Made by a program: the position numbers and the translations under genes | Assembly (NCBI GenBank): GCA_937958665.1 | Contig: CALGNM010000035.1 | Coordinates: 1 to 7,029 of the forward strand | DNA: 7,029 bases | Reading direction: 5' to 3' | Source: an uncultured bacterium | GTDB lineage: Bacteria > Edwardsbacteria > AC1 > EtOH8 | Shown: in pieces, positions 1-6,382 of the stretch | How the letters are laid out: every line of letters begins with the position of its first letter | How positions within the stretch are numbered: the stretch's first letter is position 1 | The notes under the pieces: model-generated | Told to the model about the DNA's origin: nothing | Seen by the model: only the letters and a program-made list of their open reading frames with translations | Databases searched by the model: none

Positions 1-45
1 GATCGTATTCGGTGACTGGAGTTCAGACGTGTGCTCTTCCGATCT
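1..45. other. Illumina P7/read-2 adapter with i7 index (not genomic)
   Basis: Positions 12-45 match the Illumina TruSeq read-2 adapter exactly as I know it, beginning GTGACTGGAGTTCAG and ending GCTCTTCCGATCT. Positions 1-3 (GAT) fit the end of the P7 primer. Positions 4-11 (CGTATTCG) occupy the 8-base i7 index slot, which would read CGAATACG on the opposite strand. The genomic insert therefore starts at 46. Translating the adapter gives two false protein ends: an IGRAHV tail on the minus-strand PBP2 reading and an MCSSDL head on a plus-strand open frame. This is an untrimmed sequencing artefact. Confidence 0.98.
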
Positions 46-1057
46 TGGCCGGGTCCACCAGCCCGGCCTCCAGCGCGGCAGCGGCGGTGAACACCTTGAA
101 GGTCGAGCCGGGGGGATAGGTACTGCGGATGGCCCGGTCCCACAGGGGATAGCTGGGATCGTTTACCAGCCGGTTCCAATCGCCGGAGCTGATGCCAGCA
201 GAGAACTGGTCGGGGTTGAAGTTGGGGCTGCTGGCCAAAGCCAGCACCCGACCATTGCGGGGATCGATGGCCACCGCCGCCCCCTGGCGCCCCCCAGAGA
301 ACAGCTCTTCGGCCAGTTGCTGCAGCTTCCAGTCTATGGTCAGGTAGAGATTGACCCCCGGTTCCGGCTCCACCCGAGCCAGATCCGGAAGGTTGCCCTG
401 TTCCCGTCCCTTGGCATCAACTTCGATGAATTCGCAGCCATCAACGCCTCTCAGCAGACCCTCGTACTGCTTCTCCAGCCCGCTTTTGCCTATAAAATCG
501 CCCAGCCGGTACCCCTGATCCTTGAGCCTTTCGTATTCTTTCGAGTTGACCTCCGAGGTATAGCCCACCAAATGGCTGGCCTGAATTCCAAAAGGAGCCC
601 GGCGGCGCGACTGGGTCTGGATCCGCAGGCCGCCCAATTGGTCAGCGTGCTCCTCCACCAGCGCCACCTGCTCCGGGGTCAGGTTGCGGAGCATCACCAC
701 CGGATCTCGGGGATAGCTGCGACGCTGGTTGATGATTCCGCGCTTGACCGCCGTGCTGTCCAGCCCCAGCAGAACCGAGGCCTTTACCACTGCCGGGCCC
801 CAGTCCTTGGCCGCCATCAGGACCAGGTCGAAGGCCGGGCGGCTCTCGGCTATAATGACGCTGTCCCGGGTGAAGATCAGTCCGCGGGCAGCGGGAATGT
901 CCACCCGGCGCACCCGGTTCTGCCGGGCATAGTTCCGGTATTTAGCCCCCTGAAATATCTGAAGCTGGGCCGTCCTCAGCAACAAGATAATCAGAGCAGC
1001 CCCCCACAGTACCGCCATGATGGCGGCCCGACTGCTGTGTTTAGAGCGCTGGGGCAT
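46..1057 (-). CDS. mrdA: Penicillin-binding protein 2, elongasome transpeptidase (3' partial)
   Basis: Class B penicillin-binding protein, the D,D-transpeptidase that cross-links peptidoglycan during side-wall elongation. It is anchored in the inner membrane with its body in the periplasm. About 337 native residues are present: a basic N-terminus, one membrane anchor at about 12-29, the RG pair at 58-59 of the PBP dimerisation region, the GDFIGKSGLE motif at 186-195, then the start of the transpeptidase domain at about 237. The catalytic SxxK motif is STFK at 318-321, with Ser318 as nucleophile. The SxN and KTG motifs are missing because native sequence stops at position 46; relatives are about 600-650 residues long, so nearly half is lost. 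The apparent C-terminal residues KIGRAHV come from adapter. The start overlaps the end of mreD by 17 nt, consistent with translational coupling. Its place after mreBCD supports PBP2 rather than the division protein FtsI. Confidence 0.95.
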
Positions 1058-1547
1058 TTCTGTTCCGCCCCCTGGCGTAGATCCATCTCTCTAGGGCCGG
1101 CAGGACGAAGACAGCCACTATGGAGGTAAGCCCGGCGCTGCCCAGGGCAAACCGAGCCAGGTACCAGGGATAGAGGGACAGCTTACCACCCTCCCGGCCG
1201 AAAAAGACCAGAGTCATATGGATCATCGTCAAAGAGGCTATCAAGACCGCCTGGCTGATAAGCTGCTCGCGATAGATCCGCTCCCGGACCAGACCGGCCA
1301 GGAAGCCGATGGCGGTGCCGGCCGCCGAATAGAGCCCGAAACTGGCAGGATGAAAACAATCGGCCAGGAAACCGGCCCACAGGCCGGTCCAGACTGCAGC
1401 CGGTGTTCCCTGCTTAAGTCCGGCCAAGGAAATGATTATCACCGCCAGGCTGGGAGTCAACCCCCAGAAGGTCATCAGATTGGCGGCAGTGCTTTGCAGA
1501 TACACCGCCAGCCAGGAGGCCAGCGCTATCTTGAAGCCCCTGATCAT
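1041..1547 (-). CDS. mreD: Rod shape-determining membrane protein MreD
   Basis: Small integral membrane protein of the elongasome, thought to work with MreC in linking cytoplasmic MreB to periplasmic wall synthesis. The 168 residues match the usual MreD length (about 160-180). Hydrophobic segments lie at about 4-24, 32-62 (probably two helices), 74-88, 97-117 and 132-151, and the C-terminus is short and basic. The stretch at 58-87, with AGFLAD followed by GLYS and GFLAGL, resembles the MreD family pattern. Primary sequence is poorly conserved in this family, so the call rests on length, topology and position between mreC and mrdA. The ATG has a GGGAG ribosome-binding site 8 nt upstream. The gene starts 73 nt after mreC and its last 17 nt overlap mrdA. 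Confidence 0.92.
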   Translation of the reverse strand: MIRGFKIALASWLAVYLQSTAANLMTFWGLTPSLAVIIISLAGLKQGTPAAVWTGLWAGFLADCFHPASFGLYSAAGTAIGFLAGLVRERIYREQLISQAVLIASLTMIHMTLVFFGREGGKLSLYPWYLARFALGSAGLTSIVAVFVLPALERWIYARGRNRNAPAL

Positions 1548-1555
1548 GGCTGAGA

Positions 1556-1560
1556 CTCCC
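1556..1560 (-). promoter_or_regulatory. Ribosome-binding site of mreD
   Basis: GGGAG on the minus strand, 8 nt before the ATG at 1547. It supports this start for mreD. The rest of the 73-nt mreC-mreD gap shows no convincing promoter or terminator. Confidence 0.6.
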
Positions 1561-1620
1561 CTATCGGATTTTCTCCCCCCTCCGAAGGCTGGCTGAGGCT
1601 TGTATCTCCGGGTGGGCGAA

Positions 1621-2502
1621 TTATAAGACGGGGGCCGGACGTGTCCTTATCTTGAGCTTTGCCGCCAGACTATCCTTCGGGATCCCCATGGACTGAAGCT
1701 CCGGCCGGGGGGGATTGTCCCCCCCGACAATGATGAACAGGTGGCTTAGGCGGTTCAGGTCCAGGGAAGGATCAACCTGGATGTGCATGGTCAACTGCCG
1801 GGGGTCGGTGTAGACTGCGGATACCCGGCCCAGCATCAGCCCAGACGGGAATACCCCACCGTAGCCGGAGGTTAGCACGGTATCGCCGGGCTTTATATCC
1901 GACCGCAGAGGCACCCGGTCTAGTATGCAATTCATCGCCTGGTCGGTGCGGAAGATTCCCAAAACCCGGCTGCGGGGCAGAAAGGCGCTGACCCGGGAGT
2001 CCGGATCGAACACCGTCCTAATGCCAGCCCGACCCTGACCCGCGCCCTCAATCCTGCCCACCAGCCCCATCTCGCCGATAGTGACCAAGCCGTCATCTAT
2101 AGCTAGGCTGTCATCGAAATTCACCAGCAGCCGTGGACAGCGAGTTCCTGGTTCCCGTCCTGCTACCCAGGCCGGCTGCAGCAGCCAGCGGCTGCGGCCC
2201 TTGAGGCCCAGCAGGCTCCTCAGTTGGTCATTGTCCCGGGCCGCTTGCTGCAGTTTAAATACCTCCTGTTGATATTCTACCAGTTTTTGGCGGAGTTCCT
2301 GGTTCTCTGCTCGGCTAAAGAACATTGACCGGATCTGGGCCGCCCCCAGTTCCAGCGGAGCGAAAACTATCCCCACCACCCCGCCGCCCAGAGATTGTTT
2401 GGTTTCGGATGGCAGCAAAGCCAGCACCAGGCAGGACAGCAGGGCGGCCGCCAGCACCGCGATATCATGTCTCTGCCAGATCTTTTTGCTGAAGGACAGC
2501 AT
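1621..2502 (-). CDS. mreC: Rod shape-determining protein MreC
   Basis: Bitopic inner-membrane protein whose periplasmic part binds and activates PBP2 and connects it to MreD and MreB. The 293 residues fit the family. There is a short cytoplasmic N-terminus with basic residues (KK at 6-7, R11), one membrane helix at about 14-31, a probable coiled coil at about 62-98 rich in Glu, Gln and Leu, and a two-lobed beta domain at about 105-262. A clear family signature lies at 206-227: GDTVLTSG followed by GVFPSGLMLG. The tail after about 263 is proline-rich and basic and probably unstructured. The ATG at 2502 has only a weak purine-rich AGAGAG upstream, so the start rests mainly on the well-formed N-terminus. 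The gene follows mreB by 82 nt, with no clear terminator or promoter between them. Confidence 0.96.
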   Translation of the reverse strand: MLSFSKKIWQRHDIAVLAAALLSCLVLALLPSETKQSLGGGVVGIVFAPLELGAAQIRSMFFSRAENQELRQKLVEYQQEVFKLQQAARDNDQLRSLLGLKGRSRWLLQPAWVAGREPGTRCPRLLVNFDDSLAIDDGLVTIGEMGLVGRIEGAGQGRAGIRTVFDPDSRVSAFLPRSRVLGIFRTDQAMNCILDRVPLRSDIKPGDTVLTSGYGGVFPSGLMLGRVSAVYTDPRQLTMHIQVDPSLDLNRLSHLFIIVGGDNPPRPELQSMGIPKDSLAAKLKIRTRPAPVL

Positions 2503-2584
2503 CGGCTCTCTGTTCTCTTACGGTTGATATAAGGCTACGCTTGGACATCTAGTTCGGTTACTGGGCTTCGGGCAAAGGAGGAAA

Positions 2585-3637
2585 TCACTCCCGGCGGCTA
2601 TGCATCAGCACCTTGTCGAAGTCTTCAGGGTTCTCTAGCACCTTGCCGGCCCCCAGCACAATGCACTCCCGGGGGTTCTCGGCCACCCGGATGGGAAGAT
2701 TGGTCTCCTCTCTGAGCAGGGCATCCAGCCCCCGCAGCAGGGAGCCGCCCCCGGTCATCACGATCCCGGCGTCCACGATGTCGGCGGCCAGCTCCGGCGG
2801 GGTTTGCTCCAGGGCCTTGCGAACCGCCAGCACGATCAGGTTGACCGGCTCCCGCAGGGCCTCCCGCACCTCCTCGCTGCGAAGCTTCACCGCCCGTGGT
2901 ATGCCCGCCACCAGGTCCCGGCCTTTGACCTCCATCTCCCGGCTCTCCTCTACCGGGAAGGCCGAGCCGATCTGGATCTTGATATCCTCGGCCGACTGCT
3001 CGCCGATCAGCACGCTGTAGCTCTTGCGCAGATATTCTACAATGGCCTCGTCCATCTCGTCGCCGGCGGTTCGGATGGATGTGTTGCTGACTATGCCCGA
3101 CAGGGCGATCACCGCGATCTCGGTGGTGCCGCCCCCGATATCGATCACCATGCTGCCGATGGCCGAATTGACCGGCAGCCCCACCCCGATGGCGGCGGCG
3201 ATGGGCTCGGCGATCAGAAACACCTCCCGGGCTCCGGCGTGCTCGGCCGAGTCGCGAACCGCCCGCTTCTCCACCTCGGTGATGCCCGAAGGCACGCAGA
3301 CAATCACCCGGGGCTTGACGATGGAGCGGCGCTTCTGGGCGTTCTTGATGAAGGCCCGCAGCATCTCCTCGCAGATCTCGAAGTCGGCGATCACCCCGTC
3401 TTTCATGGGTCGGACGGCGTTGATCCCGTCGGGGGTGCGGCCCAGCATCTGCTTGGCCTCGTCGCCCACCGCGATGGCCATCCCGGTCTTGACATCCATG
3501 GCCACCACCGAGGGCTGGTGCATAACGATGCCCTTGCCCTCCACATAGACCAAAGTGCTGGCGGTGCCCAGGTCCACCGCCATGTCGTGGGAGATCACCC
3601 CCGAGAAGATGTCCCGCAGGTTGGGTATTTTAAACAT
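2585..3637 (-). CDS. mreB: Actin-like rod shape-determining protein MreB
   Basis: Bacterial actin homologue: an ATP-binding protein that polymerises under the inner membrane and organises side-wall peptidoglycan synthesis. The 350 residues are full length (usual about 330-350). Visible motifs are the phosphate-1 loop DLGTAS at 22-27, the CVPSGITEVEKRAV region at 114-127, EPIAAAIG at 144-151 with Glu144 at the expected catalytic position, the phosphate-2 loop DIGGGTTE at 166-173, AGDEMDEAI at 191-199, and the adenosine motif GIVMTGGGSLLRGL at 291-304. The hydrophobic MFKI...IFSGVI N-terminus fits membrane contact. The ATG at 3637 follows a strong GGAGGG, which fixes the start. It is the first elongasome gene, 53 nt after the exporter permease gene and on the same strand. 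No key residue appears lost. Confidence 0.98.
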   Translation of the reverse strand: MFKIPNLRDIFSGVISHDMAVDLGTASTLVYVEGKGIVMHQPSVVAMDVKTGMAIAVGDEAKQMLGRTPDGINAVRPMKDGVIADFEICEEMLRAFIKNAQKRRSIVKPRVIVCVPSGITEVEKRAVRDSAEHAGAREVFLIAEPIAAAIGVGLPVNSAIGSMVIDIGGGTTEIAVIALSGIVSNTSIRTAGDEMDEAIVEYLRKSYSVLIGEQSAEDIKIQIGSAFPVEESREMEVKGRDLVAGIPRAVKLRSEEVREALREPVNLIVLAVRKALEQTPPELAADIVDAGIVMTGGGSLLRGLDALLREETNLPIRVAENPRECIVLGAGKVLENPEDFDKVLMHSRRE

Positions 3638-3640
3638 GGT

Positions 3641-3646
3641 CCCTCC
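3641..3646 (-). promoter_or_regulatory. Strong ribosome-binding site of mreB
   Basis: GGAGGG on the minus strand, 3 nt from its last base to the ATG at 3637 (GGAGGGACC-ATG). It is the best ribosome-binding site in the window and fits the high expression expected of MreB. The 53-nt gap holding it (3638-3690) has no hairpin or T-tract that would separate mreB from the exporter genes. Confidence 0.75.
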
Positions 3647-3690
3647 GAAGGTTTATCATAATTTACGTATTTCAGGATGATCCTTGTCGT

Positions 3691-4548
3691 TCAGCTGCCG
3701 GTGCTCTGGTAGGCCCGGGTTCCCGCCCGCCATACCGCCAGGGCCGCCATCAGGGACACCGCTGCCACCGCCGGGGTCAGCCAGACATACAGCCGGTAGC
3801 TCTCCCTCCCCAGGATTAACATCGAGGGGAAAAAGGCGGTGAAGGCGTAGGGGATTATAAAGGTCAGCACCAGCCGCACCGTCCGGTTGTAGATAGTCAC
3901 CGGATAGCGGGAGAACCCCTCCAGCATCAGCATCACCGACACCACGCTCCCCCGGTCGTTGAACCAGAAGGTCAGGCTGACCAGGATGGTGAAGATGGCC
4001 AGGTAGATGGCGCAGGCCGACAGCACCAGCCCAGCCAGGGACAGGTATTCGGCCGGCCCCAAGGCCAGGCCCAGCCGGGACAGGGCGTAGGACATCATCG
4101 ACAGCCCCACTATGATGGTGGAGCTCTCCTCCCAGTAGATGCGTTCGGTAACCAGTTGGAAGAAGCTGTCCAGCGGCCTGAGCAGTATCCGGTCGAAGTT
4201 CCCCTCGATGATGTACTTGTCGCTCAGCTCCAGCAGGTTGGAGAAGAAGGTGAAGAACAGTCCCAGGCTCACCTGGGAGAAGCCGAAAATGAAGAAGATC
4301 TCCTCCCTGTGCCAGCCCATCAGGTGCGGCACCCGGACGAACAGGGAGAACACGAACAACACTCCGATCAGCTGCATCATCAGACCAGCCACGAAGCCGG
4401 ACAGGAAGTCCTCCCGGTAGGCCAGGCGGGACTTGATGGAGTTGGACAGGTAGGCCCGCAGCAGGTTTATGTAAAAGATGAGTCGTTTGATAGCATGCCC
4501 CTTTTTCTGATTATCACCCGCCCTGTATCTCCAGTCGGCGGATGGCAT
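3691..4548 (-). CDS. ABC-2 type exporter permease, COG3694-like
   Basis: Integral membrane subunit of a three-gene ABC-2 transporter; the substrate of this family is not established. The 285 residues hold about six hydrophobic segments, near 48-70, 84-104, 141-160, 166-194, 225-245 and 254-272. Family-like features are the YREDF approach to the first helix (44-48), the cytoplasmic GNFDRILLRPLDSFF stretch (116-130), and FSRYPVTIYN (212-221) followed by the TFIIPYAFTAFFP segment (229-241), typical of COG3694/PF06182 proteins as I know them. The ATG at 4548 lies inside the upstream permease gene (35-nt overlap) with AGGTG about 10 nt before it. This start gives roughly 20 residues before the usual N-terminal region at KRLIFYINLLRAYL, but no later in-frame ATG, GTG or TTG precedes that region. 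Probably forms a heterodimer with the neighbouring permease. Start moderately sure, family well supported. Confidence 0.88.
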   Translation of the reverse strand: MPSADWRYRAGDNQKKGHAIKRLIFYINLLRAYLSNSIKSRLAYREDFLSGFVAGLMMQLIGVLFVFSLFVRVPHLMGWHREEIFFIFGFSQVSLGLFFTFFSNLLELSDKYIIEGNFDRILLRPLDSFFQLVTERIYWEESSTIIVGLSMMSYALSRLGLALGPAEYLSLAGLVLSACAIYLAIFTILVSLTFWFNDRGSVVSVMLMLEGFSRYPVTIYNRTVRLVLTFIIPYAFTAFFPSMLILGRESYRLYVWLTPAVAAVSLMAALAVWRAGTRAYQSTGS

Positions 4549-5314
4549 AATGCCAAAGCACCTGGCCGGCCAGGTAGATGATTACGATCCACATGATCTG
4601 CAGCAGCACGCCCTGGTGCACCTTGGACAGCGGCTCCATCCCCAGGTAGATGCGCAGCGGGGCGTAGGCGATGTACTTGAACGGCAGCCAGAACAGGGCG
4701 TTCTGCACCCAATCCGGGAAAAAGGTGATGGGTATCATCACCCCGGAGAAGACCTCCACCAGCAGCTGCTTGAAGCGCAGCACCCCTTCGTTGTTGCGGG
4801 TGAAAAAGGCCACCAGGCCGGTCAGGTAGCTGATGCCGGCGTGCAGGAAGAAGCTTAAGATCACGCTCAGGGGGAACAGATATGGCCCCAGCTTGCCGCT
4901 GGGCAGGCTGACCGGGAAGATCAGAGAGGCCACCACGATGATGGGCAGGGTCATGAACAGGAACATGAAAACCGCCCGACCGAAGGCCCGGAAGTAGTGG
5001 TACAGCTGGAAATTGGTGGGCTTTAAAAGGTCCATGGCGATGGAGCCGTCCCGCACCGCGTCCCCGATCATCCGGTCGATCCGGTTGGCGAAGAAGGTCC
5101 GGGCCGACCAGCCAATCACCACGTAGGTCATCATCTGCTCCATGGTGAACCCGGCGATCTCCCGATGGCCGGAATAGACCGCCTTCCACAGGAAATAATT
5201 CAGAGCGATGATCAAGAGGTAGGAGACGAAGTTCATCAGCACCTGGAAGCGGTAGGCCAGGTAGGTCAGGTAGCCCATCCTCATGAAGGCCCAGTATTTG
5301 GCCAGCCGGCCCAT
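4514..5314 (-). CDS. ABC-2 type exporter permease, COG4587-like
   Basis: Second membrane subunit of the same transporter. The 266 residues have hydrophobic segments near 24-46, 59-77, 113-135, 144-170, 186-199 and 235-255. The arrangement parallels its neighbour: AYRFQVLMNFV leads into the first helix (20-30), and a cytoplasmic DGSIAMDLLKPTNFQLYHY stretch (89-107) corresponds to GNFDRILLRPL in the partner. This suggests the two permeases are distant paralogues forming a heterodimeric pore. COG4587 is the family that normally accompanies COG3694 and COG4586; the assignment here is by recall of family features and context. The ATG shares its A with the TGA of the ATPase gene (TGATG at 5312-5316), a classic termination-reinitiation junction implying fixed stoichiometry. 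The 3' end overlaps the next permease by 35 nt. The substrate cannot be told from the sequence. Confidence 0.88.
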   Translation of the reverse strand: MGRLAKYWAFMRMGYLTYLAYRFQVLMNFVSYLLIIALNYFLWKAVYSGHREIAGFTMEQMMTYVVIGWSARTFFANRIDRMIGDAVRDGSIAMDLLKPTNFQLYHYFRAFGRAVFMFLFMTLPIIVVASLIFPVSLPSGKLGPYLFPLSVILSFFLHAGISYLTGLVAFFTRNNEGVLRFKQLLVEVFSGVMIPITFFPDWVQNALFWLPFKYIAYAPLRIYLGMEPLSKVHQGVLLQIMWIVIIYLAGQVLWHYAIRRLEIQGG

Positions 5315-6318
5315 CAGCCCGCCCGCTCCCGGCGGTAGACCTCCCGCACCACCTCCTCGATCCGGGGCTCCTCCAGCTCCAGATCCCGCACCTCCAGCCT
5401 GGACATCAGCAGTCCGATGATCTCCGGAGCGTTGGCCTGGCCGCGCCGGAAGGATATCTCCCAGCGGAAGGGGCCGCCGCCCTCCAGCTCCACCGGACAG
5501 CCTTCCAATGCCCGCTGCAACCCGGCCCGGTCAACCGGCAGGACGAAATCCACCACCAGGCGCCGGGCCCCCACCGCCTGCTCTTTGAGGGATTTGAGCT
5601 CCCCGTCGTAGATCAGCCTGCCCCGATCGATCATGATCACCCGGCGGCACAGCCGCTCGATGTCGCTCAGATCATGGGTAGTCAGGATGACGGTGGTGCC
5701 GTACTCCCGGTTTATCTCCCGGATGAAGTCCCGGACGCTGGCCTTGACCGCGATGTCCAGCCCGATGGTGGGCTCGTCCAGGAACAGCACCGGCGGATTA
5801 TGCAGCAGGGAGGCCGCCAGGTCGCAGCGCATCCGCTGGCCCAGGGACAGCTTGCGGACCGGGATGTTCAGCAGGTCGCCCAAGCCCAGCACCTCCTCGA
5901 ACTTCTTCAACCGGGCCTCGAAGTCGGCCTTGGGCACCTCGTAGATCCTCTGCAGCAACCGCAGGGCCTCGATCACCGCGATGTCCCACCACAGCTGGGT
6001 GCGCTGGCCGAACACCACCCCGATCTGCTTGACGTGCTGGTACCTCTGGCGGTGCGGAACCAGGCCCCGGACGGCCACCCGCCCCGAGGTGGGCACCAGG
6101 ATGCCGGTCAGCATCTTGATGGTGGTGGACTTGCCGGCCCCGTTGGCCCCGATGTAGCCCACCATCTCCCCCGGCTCGATGGCAAAGCTCACCCCGTCCA
6201 CCGCCCGGACCGTCTCGTACTTCCGGTTGACCAGGTCCTTGAAGGATCCCCACAGGCCGCTCCGGCGGCGGAAGGTCCTGAAATGTTTGGCCAGATTGGC
6301 CGCTTCTATTATCGGCAT
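5314..6318 (-). CDS. ABC transporter ATP-binding protein, COG4586-like
   Basis: Cytoplasmic ATPase that powers the two adjacent permeases. The 334 residues contain every nucleotide-binding motif: Walker A GANGAGKS at 57-64 with Lys63, Q-loop Gln105, signature LSLGQ at 157-161, Walker B VLFLDE at 177-182, D-loop IGLD at 185-188, and switch His215 in TTHD. The segment before Walker A is longer than in a minimal ATPase: a RRRSGLWGSFKDLVNRKYE insertion at 18-36 precedes VRAVDGVSF. QIGVVFGQRTQLWWDI (98-113) also fits the COG4586 group, which pairs with DUF990-type permeases. About 90 residues after 245 form a C-terminal extension of unknown role. MPIIEAANLAKHF is a normal N-terminus, though I see no good ribosome-binding site before the ATG. 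Exporter function is inferred from the ABC-2 partners and the absence of a substrate-binding protein. Confidence 0.94.
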   Translation of the reverse strand: MPIIEAANLAKHFRTFRRRSGLWGSFKDLVNRKYETVRAVDGVSFAIEPGEMVGYIGANGAGKSTTIKMLTGILVPTSGRVAVRGLVPHRQRYQHVKQIGVVFGQRTQLWWDIAVIEALRLLQRIYEVPKADFEARLKKFEEVLGLGDLLNIPVRKLSLGQRMRCDLAASLLHNPPVLFLDEPTIGLDIAVKASVRDFIREINREYGTTVILTTHDLSDIERLCRRVIMIDRGRLIYDGELKSLKEQAVGARRLVVDFVLPVDRAGLQRALEGCPVELEGGGPFRWEISFRRGQANAPEIIGLLMSRLEVRDLELEEPRIEEVVREVYRRERAG

Positions 6319-6341
6319 CTGTCAACTTATGAATTGCTGTT

Positions 6342-6372
6342 TTAAACCGGGCCAACCGCCTTCCCGGGCTAA
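6342..6372 (-). terminator. Possible weak hairpin terminator after the glycosylase gene
   Basis: Between the glycosylase stop and the ATPase start, 6347-6351 (CCGGG) and 6363-6367 (CCCGG) are inverted repeats around an 11-nt loop. After one mismatch and one possible G-U pair, three more A-T pairs extend the stem to 6342 and 6372. On the minus-strand transcript it is followed only by TTTAAAAC, partly within the stem, so the U-tract is poor. It may terminate or weaken readthrough into the exporter genes, or be incidental in GC-rich DNA. Confidence 0.25.
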
Positions 6373-6382
6373 CGGTCAAGCA

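Noticed and set aside
29-1129. Long plus-strand open frame of 366 codons over the mrdA/mreD region
   Set aside because: Its first codons are adapter (MCSSDL). The rest is antisense to two well-supported genes in GC-rich DNA, where stop codons are rare on the opposite strand, and the translation shows no recognisable domain.
2565-2576. GGGC-TTC-GGGC in the mreB-mreC gap as a terminator hairpin
   Set aside because: The two GGGC units are direct, not inverted, repeats, so they do not pair, and no T-tract follows.
2574-2611. AAAGGAGG on the plus strand, which looks like a strong ribosome-binding site
   Set aside because: The first following ATG (about 2600) is too far away and opens a 12-codon frame only, so there is no plus-strand gene. 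In the mreB-mreC mRNA it is simply a CCTCC-containing stretch after the mreB stop.
3655-3660. TATGAT resembling a -10 box upstream of mreB
   Set aside because: The 17-bp-spaced position upstream holds no -35-like hexamer, and the predicted transcript would begin almost at the ribosome-binding site. It is too weak to call a promoter.
2804-3661. Plus-strand open frame of 285 codons antisense to mreB
   Set aside because: Its composition is low-complexity and rich in His, Asp, Gly and Leu, as expected from reading the opposite strand of a GC-biased gene. MreB on the minus strand is unambiguous.
6320-6325. Perfect TTGACA (-35 consensus) on the minus strand just before the ATPase ATG
   Set aside because: The nearest -10-like hexamer (GATAAT) is only 6 bp downstream and inside the coding region, where spacing should be about 17 bp. 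The annotated start has a normal family N-terminus, so the match is probably chance.
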